A DNA stretch of 64,000 nt from Limnephilus marmoratus (GCA_917880885.1 OU862930.1:31378040-31442039); one strand, 5' to 3'. Counted from the stretch's first letter, positions 1 to 10,092 are shown. The notes: generated from the sequence alone by a model not told the origin. Numbers and translations: made by a program.

Positions 1-399
1 TATGTATTGTGTGTACTTTATTTATTTATTTATTGTTAATAATTATGTCTATTACAGACTAATAATTTGTTTTCCTTCATATCATGGAATACACAAACCA
101 GTGTTGTACAATTATTTATTAACGAGACAAAACATGATTTAAGCCATTAAAGCAATTTCTTTATTCTAAATGATTTTTTTTATCAGAGTGATACTGAGAG
201 TAGGCATCTACCACCCAGTTAACAGTTGAATCAAATGGTTCAACAGTTGAGGGTTCAACACGCTTAACAGCACAAGTAAATTTTACAGTTCTACCATTCG
301 TTTATGTCACAAAAATAAACTTATTTATTAAAGAAAAAGACAGTTTGTATCAGTTGTATAATAGTGAGGTGTTTCTATTTCTGGAAATGAAAATTAATG
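1..399 (+). other. Upstream part of duplicated unit A
   Basis: No gene is seen here. The stretch aligns with about 13010-13395 upstream of copy B, with only small indels, so it is the 5' part of the segment duplicated with the zinc-finger gene. A short piece near 186-210 resembles the end of the tRNA-headed SINE seen at 41.7 kb and 63.8 kb. The unit probably continues left of the window. Confidence 0.75.
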
Positions 400-579
400 T
401 ATTTTAATAGCTACCAAATTATTTTTTTTTTTTTTAATATATTATAATATTTAATCGAGGCTTCTGACTCGCATACTGCTGTCATTTTTTGCCTCATCTG
501 TTTTTATTTATTTTAAGGTTTCATTTTTTTTTTTTTTTTTTTTTTAATATATCTTTAGGTATATATCTTTAATATATAG

Positions 580-1986
580 TTAGGAGTAATCTTCGTTATC
601 TGGCGTCCAGTCATACTCGTGACCTTTCACCCCTGCTTCGTCTGCCAACAAATCCGCCTCTTCATTTCCATGTATCCCTACGTGAGATGGAATCCATTGT
701 AAACGTATGTCAATGTCTTTCTGATGTAACTTCATTAAGTGCTCTACAATATTATATGCTATTTTTCTGCAGGCAACTCCTTTCGAAACTCTCTTTAAAT
801 GTTGAAGCGCACTTTTGGAATCACTTAATATAAGAATTTTATTCCAGTTGTTTCCATCTGCATACTTCACCGCTTCTTTGATTGCTATCAATTCTGCATT
901 CATAATAGGGAGGTCTTTGTTCAATTTTATTTGACGAGTGAAGTTGTTTTGCATTGATATGAAGGCAGCTCCAACTTGTTCAACTTTTTTCGATCCATCG
1001 GTATATATCTGTTTAAAGCCTGAGTATTTGTTAATTATCATACCATTTACGACGTTACTAATTTCACTCAATGAGAGTTGTCTTTTGGGGTAATTGAAAT
1101 TGTCAATCTCAACTGAAATACATTCCAAATCGATTGCTCCTACCCAGGTTTCTAGAGAGTACATATCTAGACATTTATTTGAATTTGTTTTCCAATACAT
1201 TGTTTCTGTACAAGTTTGAACCATCAAAGGTAATTTTTTATTATTCCAGTACTTGTTTTGGGTCAAGGATTTTAGTTTGAGGACCTCTGAAACCAGTGGA
1301 TTATTTTCAGTTGATACAGCTCTAAGCCAAAATCTTGCTGCCAGTTTCCAAGCTCTTATGTGTAACGGGGGGGCACTCATTTCACTTTGTAAAACATGCA
1401 CAGGAGTTGAGTTCAAGAAGCCTCCACATATTCTTAAAGCTCGCGATTGGATTCTCTCTAACTTGTCAATGTTGCTTTTGGTAGAGTTATGGAAAAGTAT
1501 ACTACCATAGTCTAATCGACTTCTTATGAGAGATGTGTACAATCTTCTCATATGAAGTGGGTGAATTCCCCAACTTTTACCTGACAAGACTTTCAAAATA
1601 TTCATCGGCTGATTCAATTTTAGACAGGTGTTACTTATATGCTTATTCCAAGCGAGTCTATAATCCAACCACACACCAAGAAACTTATGGTTGTCTACTC
1701 TTTCTATAAGTACATCATTTATTTTAATATTCAGAACATTTCGTCTCTTTCCTCTTGCGAATATACATATTTTCGTCTTATGTTCTGATATTTCGAGTCC
1801 TTTTATTTTAAGAGCATTCTGTAGTTCTAACAACGCTTTTTGTATAACATCTTCACATGTTTTTACTTTCGAACTTGAAAAATATATACCAAACTCGTCA
1901 ATGTATTGTACGCGCTTCACTTGGGGATAATTTCCAATACCAGTAGTTCTGCCCTGGGATCTCCTTGCGGTAGTCCTCTCGAGCAT
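580..1986 (-). pseudogene. LINE reverse transcriptase C-terminus plus RNase H
   Basis: This frame begins around the active-site box (YIDEFGIYF in place of the usual YxDD) and continues through the RT thumb. It ends with an RNase H domain: IYTDGSKK (first Asp), NAELIAIKEAV (Glu), ILSDSKSALQ (Asp) and WIPSHVGIHGNEEADLLAD (His and last Asp). A carboxy-terminal RNase H is found in I-group and some Jockey-group LINEs, and I cannot place it more closely. The methionine at the start is incidental because the frame continues the upstream RT frame. Confidence 0.85.
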
Positions 1987-2363
1987 GTTTGTACGGCAAA
2001 TATGTTGGGTTTTTTAATAATAAGGATTCTTTGTTTAAAATATTCCCAAATATATTTAATAACTTTCCCTTTAATGCCTTTAGAGATCAGAACTTTAATG
2101 ACTTCTTCGATCTTTATGTTGTTGTATGCGTCTTTAATATCTACAAAAGCGGCAATTGTAACAGCATTGGTTGTTTGGGCAACTTGAATCTCTGTAACCA
2201 TTCTTCCCAGATTATCCATAGTCGACTGCTTTCTTCTGGATCCTATTGTAGACTTGTCAAATAAGAAATTACTTTCTAAATACCATTCTAATCTCCTTGT
2301 GATTATAGAGTTAAAAGTTTTGCAAAGACACGAGATTAAGGATATTGGTCTTATAGAGGTCAT
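1917..2363 (-). pseudogene. LINE reverse transcriptase, N-terminal piece
   Basis: The frame encodes the RT finger and palm part: RPISLISCLCKTFN (motif 1/2 region), FVDIKDAYNN (catalytic Asp box) and GLPQGDP (motif B). The frame then shifts, and the segment that normally joins GLPQGDP to the YxDD box is shortened. With the following frame it makes one broken ORF2. There is no start upstream because the element is 5' truncated. It is non-functional as a polymerase. Confidence 0.85.
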
Positions 2364-2397
2364 GAGGTTCGGTCATATTTTAATAGCTACCAAATTA

Positions 2398-3295
2398 TAA
2401 AGAAATAAAATCAGTTCTTCACTTGGCGGCCATTGTTATTGATATGATATGACAGTTTTAAAGTAATTTCTTTCCTAATTTACTTCTCTTTTAGCTGAGA
2501 TGTGAACCTGTCATCCTAAAACATGTTCTTAGTTTGCATTTGATTAAAAAATAAATTTAAAAAAAAACTACCCTAAAAACTATTAAAAAATTATTGTTTT
2601 AAAACATGGCATGAAGAAAAGGCGTAAAATAAACAGTTTTTTTTTTAAACGTAATACCTATTAAATTACATTGTTTTCATTTCTAGAAACTGAAATAATT
2701 ACATATCATTGTTATCTAACTGGTGCAAAGTGTTTTTAAAAATAAATATGGCTATTAAGCGTGTCCCGCTTTACTGAATATGTACCATATTTTCAGTCGG
2801 TCATTTTTATGAAGCCAATAATGCATTTATTTCTCTAAATCCTTTAACTGAGTTAGCTTAATCGCTCTTCTGTCGTTTAATTGGTAAAAGCTTCCTGATT
2901 TTATATTTTTTCAATCTTCATTGTAACGCCTGTGTATTTTGTCGCGCGGTTTTATTGCAATCATATCTCTAGTTTTAATCACGATGACAAGAAAAATCCG
3001 TGAAATAATTTCTTTTGTTTTTTTCGATTCAATGACTGGTATGAGCGCAATAAGCAGGCTATGAATGGGCACTTCAAATTAACATAATCAGTTTTACAAG
3101 TGGAGTGAGAATAGAGGGCTAAACGGTTTTTTTCTCTTACTTGGTATTTGATGCACGAGGTTAGATAAACGTATTTGATATTTTTAGGGTGGTCCAGTTC
3201 ATCTCCGAGGCTTTAAATATTTCATTTCAACTAAAGATGATTACTTAAAACTCTTTTATAACCACCAGGATTAATTAATTAATTTTCTGTTGTAG
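2398..3295 (+). promoter_or_regulatory. Upstream region of zinc-finger copy A
   Basis: No coding sequence is seen. It aligns almost base for base with 13410-14200 upstream of copy B, apart from about 100 bp extra in A near 2540-2645. The proximal 200 bases also resemble the region before copy C. It presumably holds the promoter, but I see no convincing TATA box or initiator. Confidence 0.6.
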
Positions 3296-3364
3296 GTAAA
3301 ATTTATTTTTATCTGGAACCAATTGCGATCTTCATATTAAACCGCAACGCTATCACAGAAGGCC
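3296..3364 (+). promoter_or_regulatory. Conserved 69-nt leader before copy A start codon
   Basis: An acceptor-like sequence (pyrimidines then TGTTGTAG) ends at 3295, exactly 69 nt before the ATG. The same spacing is kept in copy B (14200) and copy C (TTTACAG ending at 35176). The leader itself is conserved (CATATTAAACCG, ACGCTATCACAGAA). This suggests an upstream untranslated exon spliced to this point, although a simple conserved 5' UTR is also possible. Confidence 0.45.
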
Positions 3365-3518
3365 ATGGATCTTCCTAACCCAGAGAGTGCTTTCATCAAA
3401 GCGGAACCAGGGTCCCAGAAAGAGGGTGGAGGTAAAATGCAATTTTCGGATGTAGATATCTACCTCCCGATTGTAAAGAAAGAGTTTTTGCAGTATGCGG
3501 CGAGTACTCCGACAGCCA
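3365..3518 (+). CDS. Copy A exon 1
   Basis: This 154-nt exon starts at ATG in the context GGCCATGG and encodes MDLPNPES, then IKAEP, an acidic stretch (FSDVDIYLP) and VKKEFL. It ends ACAGCCA before GTGAGT in phase 1. It is homologous to exon 1 of copies B and C and, more distantly, to exon 2 of the same gene. Confidence 0.85.
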
Positions 3519-4748
3519 GTGAGTTCCATTGCATATGAAGAAAATATTCGGAATTCATGTCCGTTTTGGAATGTTTTTCGTAGACGGGACTCGTTATGCT
3601 TGTATATGACGTCTTTTCTTGCCTCGCATTAGTTATTTTGGTTTGTACTAAAACTACAACGTTTGTACTCAAATAGTATATTTGCAATTATCTGTCACAC
3701 AAAGACTTATTTTGTTCAAAAAAGCTTCCAATTCCCCAAGTGAAGATTTTATTTTATTTGGGCTACGATGAAAATTACGTACACTTAGGTACGTTAAAAA
3801 TGTATTTTCATTTGACAATAAATAACCAAACTCCATTCTGAAGGTGGTCAAGAGTAAATGTTATATGTCCTCCCTAAAGCATCGGTCCCTGAAACGGTCA
3901 TTCTTACATCATAAAATAACCTTACAGTCTGCTATCGAATTCCCGCTTCTCCAAGGTTTTTCAAAGGTATTTCAATCGTTAATAAATTAATCTCGGAGAA
4001 GGACGACAGTAATTTTGAGTGTGATGCGCTGTTCTTTTCAGCATATCAATGTATTTAAGTATTGTGTTTTGTTTTTCCAGGTAGCATTAATTTTGAGACT
4101 GTTACTATCAAGGCAGAATCAGAATCCCTAGAAGAAGTCAGAGAGGGAATTACATATAAAGAAATTGACATAGAGCCTCTGAATGTTAAAATGGAATGCT
4201 TAGAGCATTCTGAAGGAATTACCCAGAAACCAGGTGAAACCAATTTTTGGCTAATTGGCTCCTAATTTTTGTGTTTTAATGATTTATCTAAAGTTAATTA
4301 TTTATCTTATATATACGTAACACCTTAGTTATCTTTATCAGCTTTCTCCATTTTTTTTCCAGACGCATTCCTGAAGACGCATCCTGGGGAAAAACTATAC
4401 TCTTGTCCTCATTGTTACTATTCCTGCTTTCGCAAGTCAGTGATAGAACTGCATTTGCGCGTCCATACTGGAGAGAAACCTTATTTTTGTCCTAAATGCA
4501 AATTTTTATGTTTTTCAAAAGAACATCTAAAAATTCACATGTTTTCCCACAGTGGAAAAAGCCCTTTTTCATGTCCCTACTGCAACTATTCATGTTCTTC
4601 GAAGAGTAACCTAAAAACTCACAAGTCAACCCACGGATCAAAACCCTTTTCATGTACCGAGTGCAACTTTTCATGTTCTACAAAGATAAATTTTAAATTA
4701 CACGTATTTTATACTCATACCCGCAGTGGAGAAAAACCTTTTTCATGA
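3365..4748 (+). CDS. Zinc-finger gene, copy A (three exons, truncated)
   Basis: The predicted nuclear DNA-binding protein has exons 3365-3518, 4081-4233 and 4363-4748, giving 230 codons. Donors are A|GTGAGT and CAG|GTGAAA, and acceptors TTTTTCCAG and TTTTCCAG. Both junctions are phase 1. Exon 1 begins MDLPN, with IKAE and VKKE. Exon 2 carries a second copy of the same motif (IKAE, EIDIEP, NVKMECL). Exon 3 carries four C2H2 fingers with TGEKP-type linkers. Compared with copy B, an extra ATG in finger 5 (near 4746) creates TGA, so fingers 5 and 6 are lost. It is either a truncated protein or a recent pseudogene. Upstream sequence and exon structure match copy B closely. Confidence 0.8.
4081..4233 (+). 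CDS. Copy A exon 2
   Basis: This 153-nt exon is phase 1 on both sides. It encodes the second motif copy: VTIKAESES, EEVREGITYKEIDIEP and NVKMECLEH. The acceptor is GTTTTTCCAG and the donor CCAG|GTGAAA. Relative to copy B it has lost the Pro of IKAEP and the second VKKE (here VKME, which still fits the hydrophobic-K-x-E pattern). Confidence 0.85.
4363..4748 (+). CDS. Copy A exon 3, four zinc fingers
   Basis: The exon follows TTTTTTTTCCAG and reads DAFLKTHPGEK, then four C2H2 fingers: CPHC...HLRVH, CPKC...HMFSH, CPYC...HKSTH and CTEC...HVFYTH (the last with H-x4-H). The reading stops at TGA 4746-4748 just before finger 5. Splice phase fits exon 2. Most fingers have an additional Cys three residues after the second zinc Cys, a feature of the whole cluster. 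Confidence 0.8.
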
Positions 4749-4945
4749 TGTGCCAACTGCAACTATTCGTGTTCTCGAAAAGGTCATCTGAAAAGTCACA
4801 CGCTTACCCACGGTGGCATAAAACCCTTTATGTGTTTGAATTGTAACTATTCATGTTATCGGAAGGGAGATCTTAAACGACACATGTTTACCCACACTAA
4901 AGAAAAAACCTTTATTAAATGTTTCATAAACCGCCACACTTTTCG
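4749..4945 (+). pseudogene. Untranslated fingers 5 and 6 of copy A
   Basis: After the TGA the same frame stays open and encodes two more fingers almost identical to fingers 5 and 6 of copy B (CANCNYSCSRKG and CLNCNYSCYRKG). One additional A near 4904 then shifts the end out of the frame used in B. Retention of the frame indicates that the stop is young. Confidence 0.8.
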
Positions 4946-5780
4946 GCACTTTTTGGAAATAACCCTCCATTACTACAAGAAACAACTATGTATGTACACA
5001 AAATAGGTTATTTGGTTCTTAGTTTAGGTAAACTACGTTATTCATGCGTATTTAGATTGAAACGAACCTTTGCAAATGTCAAATCCGTACAAAAAAAAAA
5101 ATGGTGGCGAAGTAGACATTTTATACGGGAAATTTTTATTGAACTTTAATGCATCGTTTACCATCTATCCAAAGTTAGTTGTTATTTCTTGATGTAATTA
5201 ATCTTTCAGAATTTTGGCGTACTTTTCAGATTGTCAAAATATTTCCGCTTTAAACTTAAAAATGTTTTTTAAAGGTGATAATATAGTATGCTTTTAAAAT
5301 TTTGTAATTCAAAATAAGCACATAATTTTCGAAATATAAAAAATTTGCATGCAAACATAAAAAGCTTTAAAAATGGCTCACCTCACGTTTTTTCTATCAA
5401 TAACGAAAAAAAATAAAAACGCATACAAATTGATTACACTAATATTGTAAGCGTTATTGTCACCTCACTTTTTTGTCTTTTCATATGGAAATAATTAATA
5501 ACAAATTCTCGAAAGTTTCAATTTTTTTTTTTCAAATTGCGATTCAAAACTTTGGTTTCATAAAGGTGTACATTTTACTTTTATGGTCGTTATTTTTTAG
5601 ATTAGACTATAAATCGTGATGTTCTGCCTTTCTTACACTGTTTAGAACATATTTCTCACTCCGATAGTAAGGGATTTATATGAGACGCATGTGAGCTGGG
5701 ACAAATTTGGTTTCCTGCCATTCAAGTGTTTAATTTTATGTCCAAAATCTGTGCCTAATAAAGGTATGGCAGCTTGTGGA
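4946..5780. other. 3' flank of copy A
   Basis: The first 400 bases align with 23430-23880 downstream of copy B, which marks the right side of the duplicated unit. From about 5350 the match ends at the LINE Z insertion in B. I see no gene. The region is AT rich with A and T runs. Confidence 0.6.
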
Positions 5781-5789
5781 ACATTTACC

Positions 5790-6730
5790 AAATATTTTTT
5801 GTGTGTTGACTGCAACTATTGATATTCTACAAAAAAATAAAATCTTAAAAGTCACTTGCTGACGCAGTTCGGAAAAACCCTTTTTCATTTCCCGACTGTA
5901 ACTGTTCATGTTCTCGGAAAAGAAATCGAAACAGTCACATATTTACTCATTATGGCAGAGGTATACCCTTTTCATGATCCGACTAACCATTTATGTTCTA
6001 GAATGGAACATCCTCGAATAGTCACTAGCGGTCTCATTCACATAAGAGTTATGCTTGAAACTAGCGGCATATGTGTCTGCTTTGCTGCCCAATCTGCGCT
6101 CTGGCGATGAAACTTCTAGTTACAACAACATAATATAATTTAAACAAAATAATTTCCTTAAGCGACTAAATCATTTTTGTGGATGCTGTGGAAATAATAT
6201 ACCTACTACCAATTATATGTCTTATAATTTAATATATAATGTTTCCCCATATTTTATTTGAAAGATTAAACAAAACGAAGATTTGTATTTGGAAGTTGCG
6301 CCTAAAGGCATTTTTAGTGGGATTCACAACATAATTGTTAAAGAATACGGAAATATTTTTAGAATATTTAAGGAAAAATTTGGATAATTTTTCAAATATT
6401 TCGATTTAAGGTTAATTTAATACTAAAAAACCTTTATTAGGTACATGATTCAAATCCTTAGGTTTCCTACTCACTTCACTGCTGACACATTTCGAAGGAC
6501 TATTTATGTAGTTCCAGACTATTTATGTACTGCCAGAAACCAAGAAAAGCCATTTGCATGTTTTGAGTGTAGTTTATTTGACCGCATATAGATTTAATTT
6601 AAACCAGTTTTGTGTTAACGACAAATTAAATACCGAGTGAAGTTTTGCATTTGAGTTGCATGCCATATGCTGCAAAATTCTGAGAAATTGACTGTTCCGT
6701 GTGTAAGTATTATTTCGGGACTCTTGCGCA
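5790..6730 (+). pseudogene. Decayed C2H2 zinc-finger array
   Basis: Repeated finger-like pieces occur in shifting frames with stops. They include CVDCNY then YSTKK near 5802, a stretch reading as F-CPDCNCSCSRKRN in frames near 5880-5930, CFECS near 6565, and a CSVC-like piece near 6690. Spacing is close to one 84-nt finger at the start and then degrades. It lies downstream of copy A in the same orientation. It could be the tail of an older family member or a separate finger gene, and no intact reading frame remains. Confidence 0.6.
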
Positions 6731-6879
6731 TCTTAAGTTATAAGCTGCCTTGTGTGATGAAGATGCGAAATCATATTACACCGATAGCATTTCCGAGAGC
6801 AGTTTAATAAATTTGTAGTAGAATTTATAAACATGATTTTTTGTTTTTTAAAGAAAGACAAACATTCCCGGGTTACGAA

Positions 6880-7002
6880 TAAACTGACAATATTTGAAAA
6901 TCTCCTTAGTAGGTGGTAGTCCCCCACAGTAAGCCGAAAATGTTGCTTAAGTCGGAGGATTGAGCCAGCCGAGGAATCGAACACGGAACGCCTGGGTGGG
7001 AC
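6880..7002 (-). mobile_element. tRNA-derived SINE, body side
   Basis: On the minus strand the piece includes GTGTTCGATTCC, a good box B. Together with the stretch 9251-9300, which carries the box A TGGTTGAGTGG (plus 9272-9282), it forms one tRNA-type promoter with about 32 nt between boxes once the intervening 7003-9250 insert and one TSD copy are ignored. The fold is not a clean cloverleaf, so a SINE is more likely than a tRNA gene. Confidence 0.55.
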
Positions 7003-7205
7003 CAGTGGCGTAGCTAGCATGGGTGGCACCCGGGGCGGAAAACGTGGTGTCACCCCCCCCCCCCCATTAAAGTTTACTTTGAGAAATTTAAAACGCAAAT
7101 TTCGACCTCCTTAAATATAAAATCATTACTAGCAAGTCATATGTGTAAACAAAACAAGAATTTTTTTTGGGAATCCCGACCGACCGAGCCATAGAGCTAT
7201 AAATA

Positions 7206-7830
7206 ACAGAGTTCCGAGTGGAGTCTTCAATTCTAATATACTGCAAAATTCTGAAGAAAATCATTTGCTGGCATGAAAACATCATTTTAACAACCCATAT
7301 TTAAGTTGAAACCAGTTTTGTGTTCAGAGTGTAACGATAAAATTTCAATTGTGAGATAGTAAAGGTGTAAGTCCCCAGCTTTAATTTTTAATGCATGCAG
7401 TACATAAAAAATGGTTTAACTCCGATCTTTGTAGCACGTATTCTTCAACTTTCAAATCTTGCACCTGGAACTCGAAAATGGTTTCCTTTGTAATTTCATT
7501 TGTAACTCTGTTCATCTGCGGACCCATGTCGAAGGAAACTATTCCCGAGTTCTTATTGCAAGATATTCTCCGAGTTGCAAGATATGAAAGTTTCAGACTA
7601 AGTGCTGCAAATATCAGAGGAAAACTATTTTCATGCTATGGGTGTAGTTTTAATTAAAACGAGTTACCGAATGCAGATTCAATCTTAAAACCAGTGTTGA
7701 GATGTGCTTAAAATTTGATTTGCACACCGTACGCTCCAAAATTCGAAAGAAAACCATTTGCTTGTTCCGTGTGTAACTTTTATTCGAGCTTTTGGATTCT
7801 CACACAGACTGACTCTTAACTTAAATCTGG
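7206..7830 (+). pseudogene. Zinc-finger-like relic inside the hAT-like element
   Basis: Finger-like scraps appear with no open frame: KPVLCSECN near 7300, GKLFSCYGCSFN near 7625 and KPFACSVCNFY near 7760. The DNA around 7206-7260 and 7630-7830 resembles 6570-6720 outside the element, for example TGTTCCGTGTGTAA at both. It therefore looks like part of the same old finger array, although it lies between the element's matched ends. Confidence 0.5.
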
Positions 7831-8267
7831 AAAAATGTGAGATCAGTATAGGCCAGGTCAACGAATGAATACACCGTCAAGACGCCATACTCACGTAACG
7901 TCACCAATCAAAAAACTTTTGATTTTTCCAAATTAGGACTAAGACAAAAATCTGATTTAAGGATTACTAGTTTATCGATTATACTTATACATATAATTAA
8001 ATTATTAAAAATATACAGTATCTTTATTTTTAGTAACATAAACTAGATGTTGGATAATACCCAACCTAATATTGGATAATATAATTAAGGTATTATGATT
8101 TAAAGCGCTAGTAATGCGAAGGTGACCTCTTATCCAAAGAATCGACAACTGATCGAAATCTGAGGGTGCTCTTACATTTGGTAGGCGAATTACCTTAGCT
8201 TGCGAAACTACCCCATTGTATAATCGTTTGCTGTAAATACTATCGGCAGTTGACTTGGTAATCGGTG
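7831..8267. other. No gene seen
   Basis: This interior part of the hAT-like element is AT rich. I find no reading frame or repeat that I recognise. Confidence 0.5.
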
Positions 8268-8592
8268 TAAATTTGGGAGGCGGGAATGGGTACCGCCGCC
8301 CCGGAAACCTTTATTGGATAACCAACACATCTGCCATAGGTCACCCCAAGTGGTTCGCTATGTTTGGTGATTTAGCAGGGGTGCCCGGGTTCATGGGGTG
8401 AGGTTTGTCTAGGTCTTGGAGGCGGATGACCAGAACATACTGAACCCCAGATTCCTACCCACCCCTTAAACCCTTTTCCTTCCCAGAACTCTCCTCTCCT
8501 TCCTTTCCTTAAAAAAAACCCTCCACACAGCATCCTCAAAGATGACATAGGCCCTGAGGGAAATTATTTTCCTCAGGGCCTCCTGTGTGGAG
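8268..8592 (+). repeat. R1 interspersed repeat, copy a
   Basis: R1 is a family of about 320-440 bp seen seven times in the window. It begins near GGCGGGTATGGGTACCGCCG, has a shared core (AAGTGGTTCGCTACGTTTGG), and ends in a strong hairpin (GGCCCTGAGG / CCTCAGGGCC, inside CTCCACACAG / CTGTGTGGAG). This copy has lost the middle of the unit. No protein is coded. The class is uncertain (SINE-like or Helitron-like). Confidence 0.75.
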
Positions 8593-9250
8593 CTCATGTA
8601 AAAAAAAAATAGCGCTTTTCAACGAATTCAAAACGCATATTTCGAATTCATAAAAAACGTTTTCTGAAAATCTCCAAATAACTTAATATTCCTTGTATTT
8701 ATTCATGTACACAAAACAATATAATACAGAAAAAACATACAGATGATTGATCATTTTTCTTCAATCAGTTATCAATCGATTCTGGTATAATTGCATTCAA
8801 GTTGTGTGTCTATTAGAAAAGTGAACTATTAAATCCACTTACATTGTTTTTTTAAAATGATCTTTCAGCACCTTATAAAAACGCTAATAGAATAACAACT
8901 TTTTCACTAATTCAAGTCAGTCAATAGATAACAATTCACTCCACGAGTTTACGTTTACAATAAAAATAACATTACGAAAATATAATGACACAAGGAATAT
9001 TTCAGGGAAATCCCCGACTCAACAACACTCCCAGATAGGAAAGAAAATAAAAAAATATATATTTTTCTGGAATCCCCGACCAAACTTGCCATAGTGCTAA
9101 ATAACTGTCGGTGTTCAAGCGTAAAATATTTTTTGTAATTTTCGCAATTTTGCACTTTCGTAAGTTTTTTCTCCACGTCCGAGTGTCACCCCCCCTCGGG
9201 TGGCACCCGGGGCGGTCCGCCCCCACCGCCCCCCCCTCGCTACGCTACTG

Positions 9251-9340
9251 GGTGGGACCCAAACGCAATGCCCACTCAACCACTGACCGTCGAGAATACT
9301 TGTCACATGTGATATAAACATCGGCATAAAATGAGAAAGC
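9251..9340 (-). mobile_element. tRNA-derived SINE, head side
   Basis: This is the other half of the SINE at 6880-7002. The minus strand reads TGGTTGAGTGG, a perfect box A match. The first eight bases are the right TSD copy of the hAT-like insertion. Confidence 0.55.
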
Positions 9341-9457
9341 AATAAAAAAATGGATTTCTAAACCCCCCCATCCCCCTCCTCCCCGGCTCTTGAATCAGCT
9401 GTCATGTCGATCGATCAGTGTCTAATAATATTGAGGTAGATCGCCAGCAGTTCCAGA

Positions 9458-9484
9458 TTGAGCACCCCTGCCAGGGATGCTCAA
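9458..9484. mobile_element. Two hAT-type ends back to back
   Basis: TTGAGCACCCCTG, one C, then CAGGGATGCTCAA: an outward right end and a left end of the same TIR (12/13 inverted match) touch with a single base between them. The sequences on both sides (GATCGCCAGCAG on the left, GGTCGATCGCGAG on the right) look like subterminal parts of one element family. Possible explanations are a tandem insertion or a circle junction. Confidence 0.55.
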
Positions 9485-9777
9485 ACGGTCGATCGCGAGT
9501 GCTTTTTGAGTCGATCTCGAGAAAAAATTGCCGATGTAAATAGATCTATTCACAGTTCTTGTTTTAGTTGACCCTAAATTAATAAGACCGCCCATTTTTC
9601 ACGCCTTTCTGTTTAAAATTTATTTGTAACTTATATTGTCAATGGTCGCGCATTTTGGTTGTGGTATACTCTATCTTCATCTGTGGTGTATGAAGTCACA
9701 AGTCCCCATAGAAAAAAATCGTAAAATTATTGCATATTCATTTAAAAATAATAATTAATATTTGACAAGTTTAAAGG
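9485..9777. other. No gene seen
   Basis: The stretch after the hAT-type end probably belongs to that element for an unknown distance. I see no coding sequence. Confidence 0.4.
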
Positions 9778-10092
9778 TAAGGCCACACTGAGCCCACGCA
9801 ACGCCACGCCACGTGGGTAGACGTCACCATTTCCATATCTGGACTGCTTACCATCCACACATTTTCTATGGAAACGGGTGCTTTAGAAACATACTAGCCC
9901 CACGCAATGCAAACCGACGCCCCCTACGCTACGCGGACCTGCCGCAGCCAGATCGGCGTGGGCCATGTGGAAGGTGGAGGGGGTATGGTCACGCCTACTA
10001 CGAGATGATTTTACATCTTTTTGGTGTTATCTGAGCATCTAACGTTGTTTCGCTATATCTATGGTTGTTTTTTTGACAGATATTATTAAAAA

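Larger units (their letters stand above)
422..2375 (-). mobile_element. 5'-truncated non-LTR retrotransposon with RNase H
   Basis: A minus-strand LINE fragment of about 1.95 kb lies between two perfect copies of a 22-bp sequence (400-421 and 2376-2397, starting TATTTTAATAGCTACC). The matching position in copy B (about 13385-13410) has this sequence once and no insert, so it is a true target-site duplication. The 3' end is the T-run at 422-435 on the plus strand. The 5' end is cut inside the reverse transcriptase, as is usual for incomplete target-primed reverse transcription. It inserted after the A/B duplication. Confidence 0.9.
7003..9250. mobile_element. hAT-like element with 8-bp TSD
   Basis: The ends are CAGTGGCGTAGC (7003-7014) and GCTACGCTACTG (9239-9250), an 11/12 inverted match. 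They are flanked by GGTGGGAC at 6995-7002 and 9251-9258. Eight-base duplications and CAG ends fit the hAT superfamily. Subterminal sequence includes GGGTGGCACCCGGGGCGG near both ends. No transposase is seen. The interior is mosaic: a zinc-finger relic (7206-7830) and an R1 repeat (8268-8592). A block around 7165-7203 recurs in direct orientation near 9065-9105. Confidence 0.8.

Noticed and set aside
4740..4760. TGA in copy A as a selenocysteine or readthrough codon.
   Set aside because: Copy B lacks it because a 3-nt insertion made it, and no downstream selenocysteine-type element is evident. A plain stop is simpler.
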